A DNA stretch of 64,000 bases, taken from contig NC_013665.1 of assembly GCF_000011005.1 (NCBI RefSeq), positions 1,837,501 to 1,901,500 on the forward strand, written 5' to 3'. The position numbers were made by a program, and so were the translations under genes. The stretch comes from Methanocella paludicola SANAE (GTDB lineage: Archaea > Halobacteriota > Methanocellia > Methanocellales > Methanocellaceae). This document shows positions 16,541-24,467 of the stretch, piece after piece. The stretch's first letter is position 1. Every line of letters starts with the position of its first letter. The notes under the pieces are model-generated. The model was not told the DNA's origin and did not search any database. It worked only from the letters and a program-made list of their open reading frames with translations.

Positions 16541-16610
16541 CGGTTCACCCGTTTTTTGATTATTATAAGTGTATTATGCTTTAATCAGTAGGGTGGTATT
16601 GTATTTATGG

Positions 16611-17420
16611 ATGTTGTTCGAGCGGCCGGTGCGGGTCAGAATAATCGAGGATATGGGCGTTGAGCTTATCGGCTCGGTTCATTCGTTGAGGGAGGCTGCC
16701 CGGGATGTGCTCATAGAGGTCGGGCGTTTCTCTCCTGACTATGTTTGTATTGAGCTCTTTGAGCCATTGCAGCCGACCAGGTCGATCGAGCTTGAATTGG
16801 TTCGGAAGCGCTACCCCGACCGTATCGTATGTATCGACCGGTCCATTGATGTGACCGTATCCAGGTATTATAGCGGCACGTCTCCTGCCGTGTTTTTAAG
16901 TGAGGCACTCGTCCGGTACTTTTTCCTTCCATTCAATGTCCTTTCTACATTCGCTTTCAACCTCCGTCCCGGCATTTTCAAAAAGATGACAGGAGGCAGG
17001 TTTTTTACCTTCGGGTGGTCGGAGAGGGACACCATAGCCTACATTTACGAGCGCGATGAGTACATGGCCGGGACGCTTGCTAAATTAATAAGGTCGGGGG
17101 AGCTTCGGGGAAAATGCGCCGTCCTTGTCGGCAGACGCCATGTACCGGGAATGACGTGCATCCTTAAAGCGTTCCATACTACCGGCGATATCGGCAGCTA
17201 TTATGCAGGGGGCCGCATGCACGACCTCTTTAGCCTTGAAGAACTCAACATGCCCTACACGCTTAGTTACGAGCAGAGCAAACGCAATTTTACGGTAAAC
17301 CGTATCACCGAGGCTATCCTCAAAACAGTCTTTTTACTCGCCTACGTGTTCATACTCTTCTTAATAATAGCAGCTATCCTGCTGATAGCGACAGCTATAC
17401 TGCTAACAGTATTAAAATAA
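16611..17420 (+). CDS. TraB/GumN-like membrane protein
   Basis: A protein of about 269 aa with the TraB family marks: GVELIGSVHSLREA near the start (Gly and His of the first metal-type motif), ELFEPLQPTR, ERDEYMAGTLAKLI in the middle and VLVGRRHVPGM (about 185-195, second G-x-x-H). Two hydrophobic segments follow, with a strong C-terminal helix pair at about 240-268. TraB-like folds are proposed metalloproteases (Tiki/PrgY), but archaeal function is unknown. The start is uncertain: ATG 16611 is chosen, but GTG 16569, TTG 16599 and ATG 16653 are in frame, and a gggtggt lies at 16590. Compared with full archaeal TraB proteins (near 400 aa) this one is short. Confidence 0.7.
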   Translation: MLFERPVRVRIIEDMGVELIGSVHSLREAARDVLIEVGRFSPDYVCIELFEPLQPTRSIELELVRKRYPDRIVCIDRSIDVTVSRYYSGTSPAVFLSEALVRYFFLPFNVLSTFAFNLRPGIFKKMTGGRFFTFGWSERDTIAYIYERDEYMAGTLAKLIRSGELRGKCAVLVGRRHVPGMTCILKAFHTTGDIGSYYAGGRMHDLFSLEELNMPYTLSYEQSKRNFTVNRITEAILKTVFLLAYVFILFLIIAAILLIATAILLTVLK

Positions 17421-17462
17421 ACAATATAAAGAAGGGGAGTGGCTTACGCCACAAACAAAGAT

Positions 17463-17843
17463 CTACTCGCTAATAAGGACCGCGTTAACTTCGCCATCCT
17501 GGCCCGGGCGGCTCGTGATCTTCGCCTTGCCGAGCTCAGTCATGACGACGGCGCCCTTCGTCAGGATGTTACGCCTGACGTAGTTCTTGTTCGCGGGGTT
17601 CTCGACCTCAGTGGTCATCTTGGCCTTCTGGGTCTTGCCCGACTTCGGGTCGGTGACGTTCACGACGTTTTCCTTGAGGACCTTGACCTTGGAGCCATTG
17701 CCCATTACATTTAGGACTTTTCTGCTGGTAGCACCGATGACCGGCTGCGTGATCTCGCTGCCCAGCTCGAACTTCCTCTTGCCGCGGTTCGGCCTGAGCC
17801 TGCCTCCGGTGGGCTTCCTTATAGATTTTCCCTGAGACTTCAT
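17463..17843 (-). CDS. rps8e: Ribosomal protein S8e
   Basis: A 126-aa component of the archaeal small ribosomal subunit. The sequence fits S8e throughout: MKSQGKSIRKPTGGRLRPNR, then KRKFELGSEITQP, a VRGN-like GNGSKVKVLKENVVNVTDPK segment, NPANKNYVRRNILTKGAVV and the tail GQDGEVNAVLIS. It is basic with many Lys/Arg for rRNA contact, and the length matches archaeal S8e. A gaggtaa lies upstream of the ATG. It stands alone between the TraB-like gene (convergent) and a divergent peroxiredoxin-like gene. Confidence 0.96.
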   Translation of the reverse strand: MKSQGKSIRKPTGGRLRPNRGKRKFELGSEITQPVIGATSRKVLNVMGNGSKVKVLKENVVNVTDPKSGKTQKAKMTTEVENPANKNYVRRNILTKGAVVMTELGKAKITSRPGQDGEVNAVLISE

Positions 17844-18037
17844 TACATTACCTCTATGAGATTTAATTCAGCTCTGATGGCTGGTACAGCCTTGATGGCT
17901 GAAGCATATCCGTTTAATGATGGAAGTAATATAAATAAATATTGGGCGCAATCGTGTTTTTCTAAGATTATCATTTTTATGTCATATGCCATTATGCTTA
18001 TGGTGAGGGGATGTACAGGATCGAGGAGGCTGCCGGC

Positions 18038-18484
18038 ATGGGCGACTTTGCGCCCGACTTCAGGCTGAAGGACTCGCGCGGCGAGGAAGTTATGCTGTCT
18101 AACTTCAGGGACAGGGTGAACGTGCTGCTCGTGTTCTACCGGGGCGAGGCCGACCCGTACAGCATGCGCTGGCTGTCGCAGCTTAACGACGACTACCTCT
18201 TTTTTCGCAGCCTCGACGCCGATATCCTGGCCATCAGCCCCGACGACGTCGATAAGGCCCGCGACACCGCGACCAGGTATAAGATACCGTTCAAGCTCCT
18301 TGCGGACCCCGGGAAGAGCGTGATAAAGGAGTACGGCGTATACGACGACCTGGAGAACGGGGACGACGCCTCGATATTCATCATCGACCGCTCGGGCCGG
18401 ATCCGCTACAGGTTCGTGAGCAAGTTCCCGGGCGAGATACCGCCGAACGATAAGCTGATGGAAACGCTTCGCCGCCTGACTTAA
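18038..18484 (+). CDS. Peroxiredoxin-fold protein lacking the peroxidatic cysteine (1)
   Basis: A 148-aa thioredoxin-fold protein of the AhpC/TSA (Bcp-like) group: MGDFAPDFRLKDSRGEEVML, then NVLLVFYRGEADPYSMRW. In active members that loop reads like F-Y-P-x-x-F-T-P-V-C; here the cysteine position is Ser (PYSM) and the whole protein has no Cys. The rest of the fold is kept: DILAISPDDVDKARDTA, IPFKLLADPGKSVIKEYGVY and SIFIIDRSGRIRYRFVSKFP. It is therefore unlikely to be a thiol peroxidase. The start at 18038 has gaggagg 8 nt upstream; an ATG at 18011 is in frame. A second such gene follows 44 bp downstream. Confidence 0.82.
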   Translation: MGDFAPDFRLKDSRGEEVMLSNFRDRVNVLLVFYRGEADPYSMRWLSQLNDDYLFFRSLDADILAISPDDVDKARDTATRYKIPFKLLADPGKSVIKEYGVYDDLENGDDASIFIIDRSGRIRYRFVSKFPGEIPPNDKLMETLRRLT

Positions 18485-18528
18485 AATCGGGCCATATTTT
18501 TAAACATACGGGTCAACGTATCCATGCT

Positions 18529-19062
18529 ATGGAGTATGGGCATAAGTATGAGCAGCTTTCCGTTGAGCCGGGCTATAAGGCCCCTGACTTTCGCCTGAAT
18601 GATGAGGATGGCAGGCCTGTTTCCCTGTATGGCTTTTTAGGGGACCGCAGCGTAGTGCTCGTTTTCATCCGTGCCGTGGACGATGCGGACACGGGCAGGC
18701 AGCTCGACTATTTGAAGGACAGCTACCAGCGTATCCTGTATCATTGCGGCGACGTACTCGTCGTTTCCTGGGGCAGCGTCGCATTTAATAAGTCCCTCGT
18801 AGAGAAGCATAAGCTGCCGTTCCACATCCTGAGCGACGAGGACTGCGCCGTACTTAAAAAGTATGAGATCTATAACCCTTACGATAAGCTGCTCGGCCCG
18901 AACGTTTTTATTATGAATTGTGCCGGCCTTATCATGTTCATGTACAATGGCAAGAATCCCGACGACATCGTGACCATGGCCGACATCGTCGCCGTCCTGC
19001 ACGATATTGCAGAGTCGGGCGGCACGGAGGTCTATGGCGGGGTCGCCAATAGGAATATTTAG
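18529..19062 (+). CDS. Peroxiredoxin-fold protein lacking the peroxidatic cysteine (2)
   Basis: A 177-aa paralogue of the preceding gene: EPGYKAPDFRLNDEDGRPVS, then VVLVFIRAVDDADTGRQLDY, where the peroxidatic Cys position is Thr. Three cysteines occur elsewhere (YHCGDVLVV, DEDCAVLKK, IMNCAGLIM), none in the active-site loop. The central LVVSWGSVAFNKSLVEKHKL and PFHILSDEDCAVLKKYEIYN match the fold. A C-terminal extension of about 20 residues ends GGVANRNI. With its neighbour it suggests a conserved non-enzymatic redox-fold pair, perhaps binding or sensing; that is inference. DUF531 follows 43 bp downstream. Confidence 0.8.
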   Translation: MEYGHKYEQLSVEPGYKAPDFRLNDEDGRPVSLYGFLGDRSVVLVFIRAVDDADTGRQLDYLKDSYQRILYHCGDVLVVSWGSVAFNKSLVEKHKLPFHILSDEDCAVLKKYEIYNPYDKLLGPNVFIMNCAGLIMFMYNGKNPDDIVTMADIVAVLHDIAESGGTEVYGGVANRNI

Positions 19063-19105
19063 CTGACCGATATGGTTTTATGGCGAGATGCCTTTATAGG
19101 GAACG

Positions 19106-19651
19106 ATGCTGACGCTGGGCCTTTATAATACATACGACAAGGTGAAGGTAGTTGAGGCACACTACCGTGGCATCGCCCGGGGAGCGCCAATCGCCTATGC
19201 CTACGGCTTCAACCTGGCGTTAGTGGGCTTCCCTTATGATTTCAGCCAGCAGGAGCTGGTCGCGTTCGTTAAGGATAATACGACCATCGGCGGCTCGGGC
19301 CTTTACCTGCAAAAATTGTACGATGAGAAACGTCTCTACGTCATGGATGTGCCCGAGAAGGGCTTTCCCGCCCAGTTCGGTGCTTTGGTGGCTACTACTT
19401 CTAAGCCTGAAAAGAAAAAGAAGGCTTCGGCGGAAGAGATCGCCGACATGATGGTAAAAAATAAGCCACTGTTCATTCTTATTGGCCTGGGCCGCAAGGG
19501 TCTGCCCAAGGAATACTTTGAAATGGCACACTACCACCTCGACATCACTGATGGTAAGGGTATCTCGCTAGAGACCTGCACCGCCATCGGGGCGATTGCT
19601 GCCAGGTTGTATACGCTGGCTGAGCAGAAGAAAAAGGTAGTAAAAAAATAA
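19106..19651 (+). CDS. DUF531 family protein
   Basis: A 181-aa archaeal protein starting MLTLGLYNTYDKVKVVEAHY. I recognise the DUF531 pattern found in methanogens: RGIARGAPIAYAYGFNLALV, the PYDFSQQELVAFVKDNTTIG segment, GGSGLYLQKLY and the C-terminal LFILIGLGRKGLPKEYFEMA with DITDGKGISLETCTAIGAIAAR. The fold seems SPOUT-methyltransferase-like, with a glycine-rich loop and a C-terminal helix, so an RNA methyltransferase role is possible but unproven. It ends just before the R1b palindrome and converges with proS. Confidence 0.82.
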   Translation: MLTLGLYNTYDKVKVVEAHYRGIARGAPIAYAYGFNLALVGFPYDFSQQELVAFVKDNTTIGGSGLYLQKLYDEKRLYVMDVPEKGFPAQFGALVATTSKPEKKKKASAEEIADMMVKNKPLFILIGLGRKGLPKEYFEMAHYHLDITDGKGISLETCTAIGAIAARLYTLAEQKKKVVKK

Positions 19652-19674
19652 TCTTCTAATAGTTTATTGGGAGC

Positions 19675-20216
19675 TGTGGGCGCTGGTTTGTTTGGTCGGT
19701 ATCACGAACATCTCCAAAGGAATTAAACCACTAATTCATTTTTTAAGATTTTTCTCACGAAGCCTCTAAATCTCTAGCTCACCGTCAATGCCCGAACTCT
19801 CTAATACACAGGGCAGTGCTCTAAGCCTCTAACGCGCTAACCCGAAACGAATGCTCTAAGTCTCTAAACCACGTTCGAAACGCCAAACGACATAGCACGA
19901 ACACTCTAAAAGCCCGGTCGTTCCCCCGTATTTTGGGTGTTCGGGCCGTTGGCAGTTTAGCCGAGCCTTAGAGAGTTTTGCTTCGCAATTCGAGCAGTGC
20001 TATGTCGTTTAGCGTTTCAAATGTGAATTCGAGCTTTTGGGAATTCATTTCGAGTTTGAGGCTTCGGGCATTCGGGCACTGCCCTGTGGATTAGCGCCGT
20101 TCGAGCATTGACGGTGTTCTGGAGACTTAGTGTTTTAGTGAGAAAAAATTCTAAAAATAAATTTGTGGTTTATTTCCTTTGGTGATGTTCGTGTTACCGA
20201 CCGAACTAATCAGCGA
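19675..20216. repeat. Long imperfect palindrome, family R1, copy b (about 540 bp, uninterrupted)
   Basis: The left tip is ttggtcggtatcacgaaca and the right tip tgttcgtgttaccgaccga; the arms are complementary with many changes over about 250 bp each. The arms are made of variable words (cacgaa, ctctaa, cccgaa on the left; ttagag, ttcgag, ttcggg on the right) between conserved spacers (cacagggcagtg, cgccaaacgacatagcac). The central loop near 19915-19970 is unpaired. It fills the 651-bp gap between the convergent DUF531 and proS genes. No gene is seen in it. Confidence 0.92.
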
Positions 20217-20302
20217 AAATCGATAACTCTGTTAAGGAACTAAATATAAATATTAAAAGGCTGTGCCAGTAAATTCAAAATATGGAAAAGAAAAAAGTTG
20301 CT

Positions 20303-21727
20303 TTAGTAGGACTTAGCAACAAGCACGACCTTATCCGAAGGCTTACCACAGACGGGGCAAGTACCGGACCCGGTCATACCCTTGGGCTCACCAAGCAGCT
20401 TACCGCCAGTGACATTCTCCATTTCCAGGCCGCAGGCCTTCTCGCCGCACCAGGACATACGGGCCCAGCCCGACTCGATCTGGGCTTTAGCCTCATCCAG
20501 CGTGGCGCAGTCTTTGATGCGCGACCACATGAAGTCGGAAGCCTTCTTTAATAATTCCGCCTGGAAGTCCATGAGCTTGTTCTGCACAGTCTGCGATAGC
20601 CCATCCATGGGTATGGACTGCTTGACACCATCACGGCGCACGAGCATAACGGCGTTGTTCTTGATATCCCTCGGGCCGATCTCGATGCGGAAGGGCACGC
20701 CCTTCATTTCCCATTTGTAGTACTTGGCGCCGGGGCGCTCGTTAGTATCATCTAAAACGGCGGTGATGCCCGAATCGTTCAAGATAGCCTTGACCTTCCG
20801 GCATACGTCCAGGACCTCTTCTCCGCCGGACTTAAAGACGATCGGGATGATGACCACTTGCGTAGGCGCTGCGTTCGGGGGCAGCACGAGGCCCTTATTA
20901 TCGCCGTGGATGCCGATGACCGCCGCGATGCACCGCTCGGAGATGCCGTAGCACGTCTGGTTCACGTACTGGCGCTCCCCTTTATCGTCCTCGTAGGTGA
21001 TATCGTAAGTCTTTGCGAACTTGGTGCCCAGGTGGTGGACGGTGCCGATCTGCAGCGACCTGCCGTTGGGCATTAACGTGTCGAAGGCCATCGTATAGTC
21101 GGCGCCCGGGAACTTGTCCCAGTCCGGCCTCTTGTTTATGACGAACGGCACGGAGAGCTTCGTGAAGAAGTCGCTGTACAGGTCCATCGCCTCGTGTACC
21201 TGCTTTTCTGCATCTTCCCACGTAGCGTGAGCGGTATGGGCCTCCTTGAACGAAGTGATCTCCCTCAAACGGATCAGCGGGCGGGTCTGCTTCGTCTCAT
21301 ACCGGAACGTGTTCACGATCTGGTATAATTTCAAGGGCAGGTCCGCATGAGACCGGATCCACAGCTTATACATCGGATAAATAGCGGTCTCACTGGTGGG
21401 GCGCAGGGCCAGCGGGATCTCCAGGGGAGACAGCCCACCGTGGGTGACCCAGTACACCTCATCCTCAAAGCCCTTAATATGCTCAGACTCTTTAAGCAGT
21501 TCCGGCTTGGGGATAAGCATCGGGAAGTAGCACTCCTGGTGGTCGACGTCCATGAGCGCACGCAGCATGTTATAGACCTTCTTACGGATGGAAAAGCCGA
21601 ACGGGTACCAGACGTAGATGCCCTTGATCGGGTAGCGCACGTCCATGACCTGCGCCATCATCAACAGCTCATTGTACCATTCGCTGAAATTATCCTTAGG
21701 AGGCAGTGACTTTGATTCTTCTTCCAC
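20303..21727 (-). CDS. proS: Prolyl-tRNA synthetase, archaeal/eukaryal type
   Basis: A 474-aa class II synthetase that charges tRNA-Pro. The N-terminus is [20 protein letters not shown], the proline-pocket region is [18 protein letters not shown], motif 2 is [20 protein letters not shown] and motif 3 lies in [20 protein letters not shown]. An anticodon-binding domain follows ([12 protein letters not shown]). The zinc-binding C-terminal domain has CGEKAC and CPVC (four Cys) and ends VVLVAKSY, the Tyr-ending tail of archaeal ProRS. It is the last gene of the M3 peptidase/M29 peptidase/proS unit, 59 bp after the aminopeptidase. It converges with DUF531 across the R1b palindrome. Confidence 0.97.
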   Translation of the reverse strand: MEEESKSLPPKDNFSEWYNELLMMAQVMDVRYPIKGIYVWYPFGFSIRKKVYNMLRALMDVDHQECYFPMLIPKPELLKESEHIKGFEDEVYWVTHGGLSPLEIPLALRPTSETAIYPMYKLWIRSHADLPLKLYQIVNTFRYETKQTRPLIRLREITSFKEAHTAHATWEDAEKQVHEAMDLYSDFFTKLSVPFVINKRPDWDKFPGADYTMAFDTLMPNGRSLQIGTVHHLGTKFAKTYDITYEDDKGERQYVNQTCYGISERCIAAVIGIHGDNKGLVLPPNAAPTQVVIIPIVFKSGGEEVLDVCRKVKAILNDSGITAVLDDTNERPGAKYYKWEMKGVPFRIEIGPRDIKNNAVMLVRRDGVKQSIPMDGLSQTVQNKLMDFQAELLKKASDFMWSRIKDCATLDEAKAQIESGWARMSWCGEKACGLEMENVTGGKLLGEPKGMTGSGTCPVCGKPSDKVVLVAKSY

Positions 21728-21786
21728 GATAACATCCTCGCCTTATGAAAGTTCTAAGCTCCCTATTACTATTTATCATTTTAGGG

Positions 21787-22764
21787 TTAATAGCCCTGGA
21801 ACTCGCCGTCCTTCATGAGCACTTCGCCGGAGTCGGTGATGATGCTCGGGGCCTTGAACAGGAAGTCCCTGTGCGTCTGGCTGTTGTTCTGCCCTCCGGG
21901 CATGTCGGTGTTGTTGCCGAACGCGATGTGCAGGGTCCTGCCGGCCTTCTCATCCTCGAGCAGGTTTCCGGTGAGCCTGGCCTTCGGGTTCAGCCCGATG
22001 CCGAACTCGCCCGCCAGAGACGCCTCGCGGTCGACTTTTATTAATTCCTTGACGCGCTTCTCCAGCGCCTTATCCTTCGACTTTACATCGACGACGAAGC
22101 CGTCCTTGACGGTCATGATAAGGGGCTCCTTTACCTGCCCCAGGTCGCCGATGCTGCCGTCGACCACGATGGTGCCGTTCATGCTCTGCTCTACAGGAGC
22201 GCACCATATCTCGCCCGCGGGGAGGTTGCCCATGTGGCCGGGCCGGATGGTGATGTCATCGTTAAAGTCGCGGCCCTCGATCTCGAAGCTCAGGTCGGTC
22301 CCGGCAGGCGTGGTAAGCCTCACTGACCTCACGGTCTTGAACTTCTTCTTCAGCGCTTCCGCGCGTGCCTTCATCGTCTTGAAGTCGGCAGTCATGGGAT
22401 ACTCGAACATGCCCATCTCGACGCCGGGCGAGTGGCCCACTTTGGCGCCGAACTGCGACTCCTCGTGGTGTAGCGCGATACGGAACGGCGTCTCCTCCGC
22501 ATAACCCTTCAGCTGATTAAAGAACAGGTCCGGCTTGATCTTATCGATGATAGCTCTTAGGTCTTCCGGAGTATCCTTCAAGGGACGCTTATCCTCAGGT
22601 AGCTTATACGAATAAACCTTCACGCCCTCAAGTTCCAGCGCCTTCTTCGTGAGCAGGCTCACGTCCCGGGCATGCTCGTCGTGAACGATCAGGGCCTTCT
22701 GGCCAGGGTGAATGTCCATAAGCTCTTTAAGTGAATCGTGTATCTGGTGAACAATATCCGTCAT
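21787..22764 (-). CDS. M29-like (thermophilic-type) aminopeptidase
   Basis: A 325-aa protein resembling archaeal leucyl aminopeptidase/aminopeptidase T. Recognisable metal-ligand regions are NLPAGEIWCAPVEQSMNGTI (about 187-206; Glu ligands), ASLAGEFGIGLNPKARLTGN (about 252-271), HIAFGNNTDMPGGQNNSQTH (His about 289; His at end) and the final DFLFKAPSIITDSGEVLMKD. It would remove N-terminal residues from peptides in the cytoplasm using a two-metal site. The start lies 1 bp after the stop of the M3 peptidase gene, so the two are coupled; together they could finish peptide breakdown. It is followed by proS. Confidence 0.85.
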   Translation of the reverse strand: MTDIVHQIHDSLKELMDIHPGQKALIVHDEHARDVSLLTKKALELEGVKVYSYKLPEDKRPLKDTPEDLRAIIDKIKPDLFFNQLKGYAEETPFRIALHHEESQFGAKVGHSPGVEMGMFEYPMTADFKTMKARAEALKKKFKTVRSVRLTTPAGTDLSFEIEGRDFNDDITIRPGHMGNLPAGEIWCAPVEQSMNGTIVVDGSIGDLGQVKEPLIMTVKDGFVVDVKSKDKALEKRVKELIKVDREASLAGEFGIGLNPKARLTGNLLEDEKAGRTLHIAFGNNTDMPGGQNNSQTHRDFLFKAPSIITDSGEVLMKDGEFQGY

Positions 22765-22765
22765 A

Positions 22766-24256
22766 TCAATACCTCAGCTTTCTCTCCATTTCCTTTATCA
22801 GCGGGTACTCGTCAATTCCATAGTATCCGAGGCCCTTAGCGTGCTGGTCGGCCGTATACTTCTGGCCCGTACTCCACATCTCTTTAAGATATTTACCGCA
22901 CCCCTTCTCTTTCCACCATGTGCTCCCGAACTGGTCGGCAAGAACAGTTCTCAGCTGGACTTCGAACATCCAGGCGCGCAGGTAGTTGGCCGAGTAAAAG
23001 CCCGAGTCCACGTCGTACAGGTAGTGTATTTCCGGGTGCTTGAACTTGAGCGCGTCCTCCAGCGTCTTAGCGTACAGCTTCTCGGGGTCCTTTGCGCCCG
23101 AGTGCAGCTCCAGCTCGTAAAGGAGCTTGGCCGCATACCGCCGGACCATGTAGAGCGTCTGGAAGTTCAGGAATTGCGACACGTCCATGGCGTCGTTCTC
23201 GCTCATCCCCATGGTCTCCGAGAGCCAGGCCTTATCGGCCACCAGGTGCTCGAAGAGGAAGGCGAAGCCTTCCGTAACGGAATTATCGCCTAAATACTTG
23301 AACTCGAAGGGCATTTCCGCCCTCACGTTGCTAAAGTGCTGGGAGTGGCCCATCTCGTGGAACAGCGCCCGGTAGTCGTCCAGCCCGCCCTTAGGCAGGA
23401 TGCACAGCATGATCTGGTCGGGCACATGGACCGGGGAGCAGAAAGCCCGCGGGCTCTTCTTTTCCCGGACTTCCGTGTCCAGGCGGATGTTCGGGTTCTC
23501 GCCTAGGGACAGGCCGATGCCGTCCAGCGTCGTGTTCAGCGCCTTCATCATGCTCTCCTGGCTGAACAGGCTGTCGAAGCCCTTCGCCCGGAACAGGAAG
23601 CCGATGTCGTGCTTTCGTACATCGGACTGGTTGAGCTTCAGGATGTTGCTGCATGCCAGCTTGAAATATCGTGCATAGAGCCGGTCGGTGCGGCTCAGGA
23701 CGTTCTGCATCTGCTTTTTCAGGCCATAAAGATCGATGCCGCCGGCGTCCCTGCACATCTCCACGTAATTGCCGTACCCGAGCGCCTTTGCCAGTTCGTG
23801 GTCCTTGTTCATTACCTCGAGGCGAAGCGGGTTGACGGCTTCGAACACCGGGTCCCGGGCCCTGTCGATGATCTCCCTCTTATTATGGTCGGGCTCATTC
23901 GCCAGAGTAACGGCAGAATAGCGGAACGGTATCTTTTTCCCGTCCACCTCGACCTCCATATTGGTCTCCATGGTGCTGATCTTATCGGCCAGCTCCGTGG
24001 TGGTCCTCGCCAGGTAGCTCGACAGGATCAAAGAGTATAGGTAGTTCATTCGCATCCGGTCGGGGCCGCGCTGGTACACGCGCCGGTTCTTGACTTCCTC
24101 GACCAGCGTCTCGTCCGTAAAAATACCGTTATACTTGCCGTATATGGCCGAAGTGTTCAGATCCTCCTTCTGGCCCGAAAGATTATCGTAATGCTCTTTT
24201 TCGATCTCCTGCGTGAACTTTTCTAGCTCCGCCCTGATGGGCTCGATATCCCTCAT
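22766..24256 (-). CDS. M3-family zinc metallopeptidase (oligoendopeptidase-like)
   Basis: A 496-aa cytosolic peptidase. The zinc site is ALFHEMGHSQHF (HExxH, about 298-302), with the third ligand Glu in DNSVTEGFAFLFEHL about 28 residues later, the usual M3 spacing. The helical N-terminal lid (EPIRAELEKFTQEIEKEHYD) and C-terminal YDVDSGFYSANYLRAWMFEV match the clam-shaped M3 fold. At about 500 aa it is shorter than thimet oligopeptidase (about 680) and near carboxypeptidase Taq/oligoendopeptidase F lengths. It heads the unit with the M29 aminopeptidase and proS. No signal peptide is present. Confidence 0.85.
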   Translation of the reverse strand: MRDIEPIRAELEKFTQEIEKEHYDNLSGQKEDLNTSAIYGKYNGIFTDETLVEEVKNRRVYQRGPDRMRMNYLYSLILSSYLARTTTELADKISTMETNMEVEVDGKKIPFRYSAVTLANEPDHNKREIIDRARDPVFEAVNPLRLEVMNKDHELAKALGYGNYVEMCRDAGGIDLYGLKKQMQNVLSRTDRLYARYFKLACSNILKLNQSDVRKHDIGFLFRAKGFDSLFSQESMMKALNTTLDGIGLSLGENPNIRLDTEVREKKSPRAFCSPVHVPDQIMLCILPKGGLDDYRALFHEMGHSQHFSNVRAEMPFEFKYLGDNSVTEGFAFLFEHLVADKAWLSETMGMSENDAMDVSQFLNFQTLYMVRRYAAKLLYELELHSGAKDPEKLYAKTLEDALKFKHPEIHYLYDVDSGFYSANYLRAWMFEVQLRTVLADQFGSTWWKEKGCGKYLKEMWSTGQKYTADQHAKGLGYYGIDEYPLIKEMERKLRY

Positions 24257-24467
24257 AAAATGACCTGCCTTTTTAAAGAATTAAAGCGTCGAAAGTAACT
24301 TTGACTAGTTTATACCTTAGCGGCTATAAGTCTTTCGACGAATTCACCATCAGGGCCGGCAGAAATGAGTCACAGTAATCGCCCGTTCCTGTACGCCATA
24401 CGATGCCGGCCCTTATTGAATAAATTAATTATTCTGGACTTTTTCTTATGAAAATAGTCGTATAATA

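Noticed and set aside
19675-20216. CRISPR-like array in the R1 word repeats
   Set aside because: The words are 6 bp with irregular 7-12 bp spacing and lie in inverted arms, not direct 25-37 bp repeats with unique spacers.
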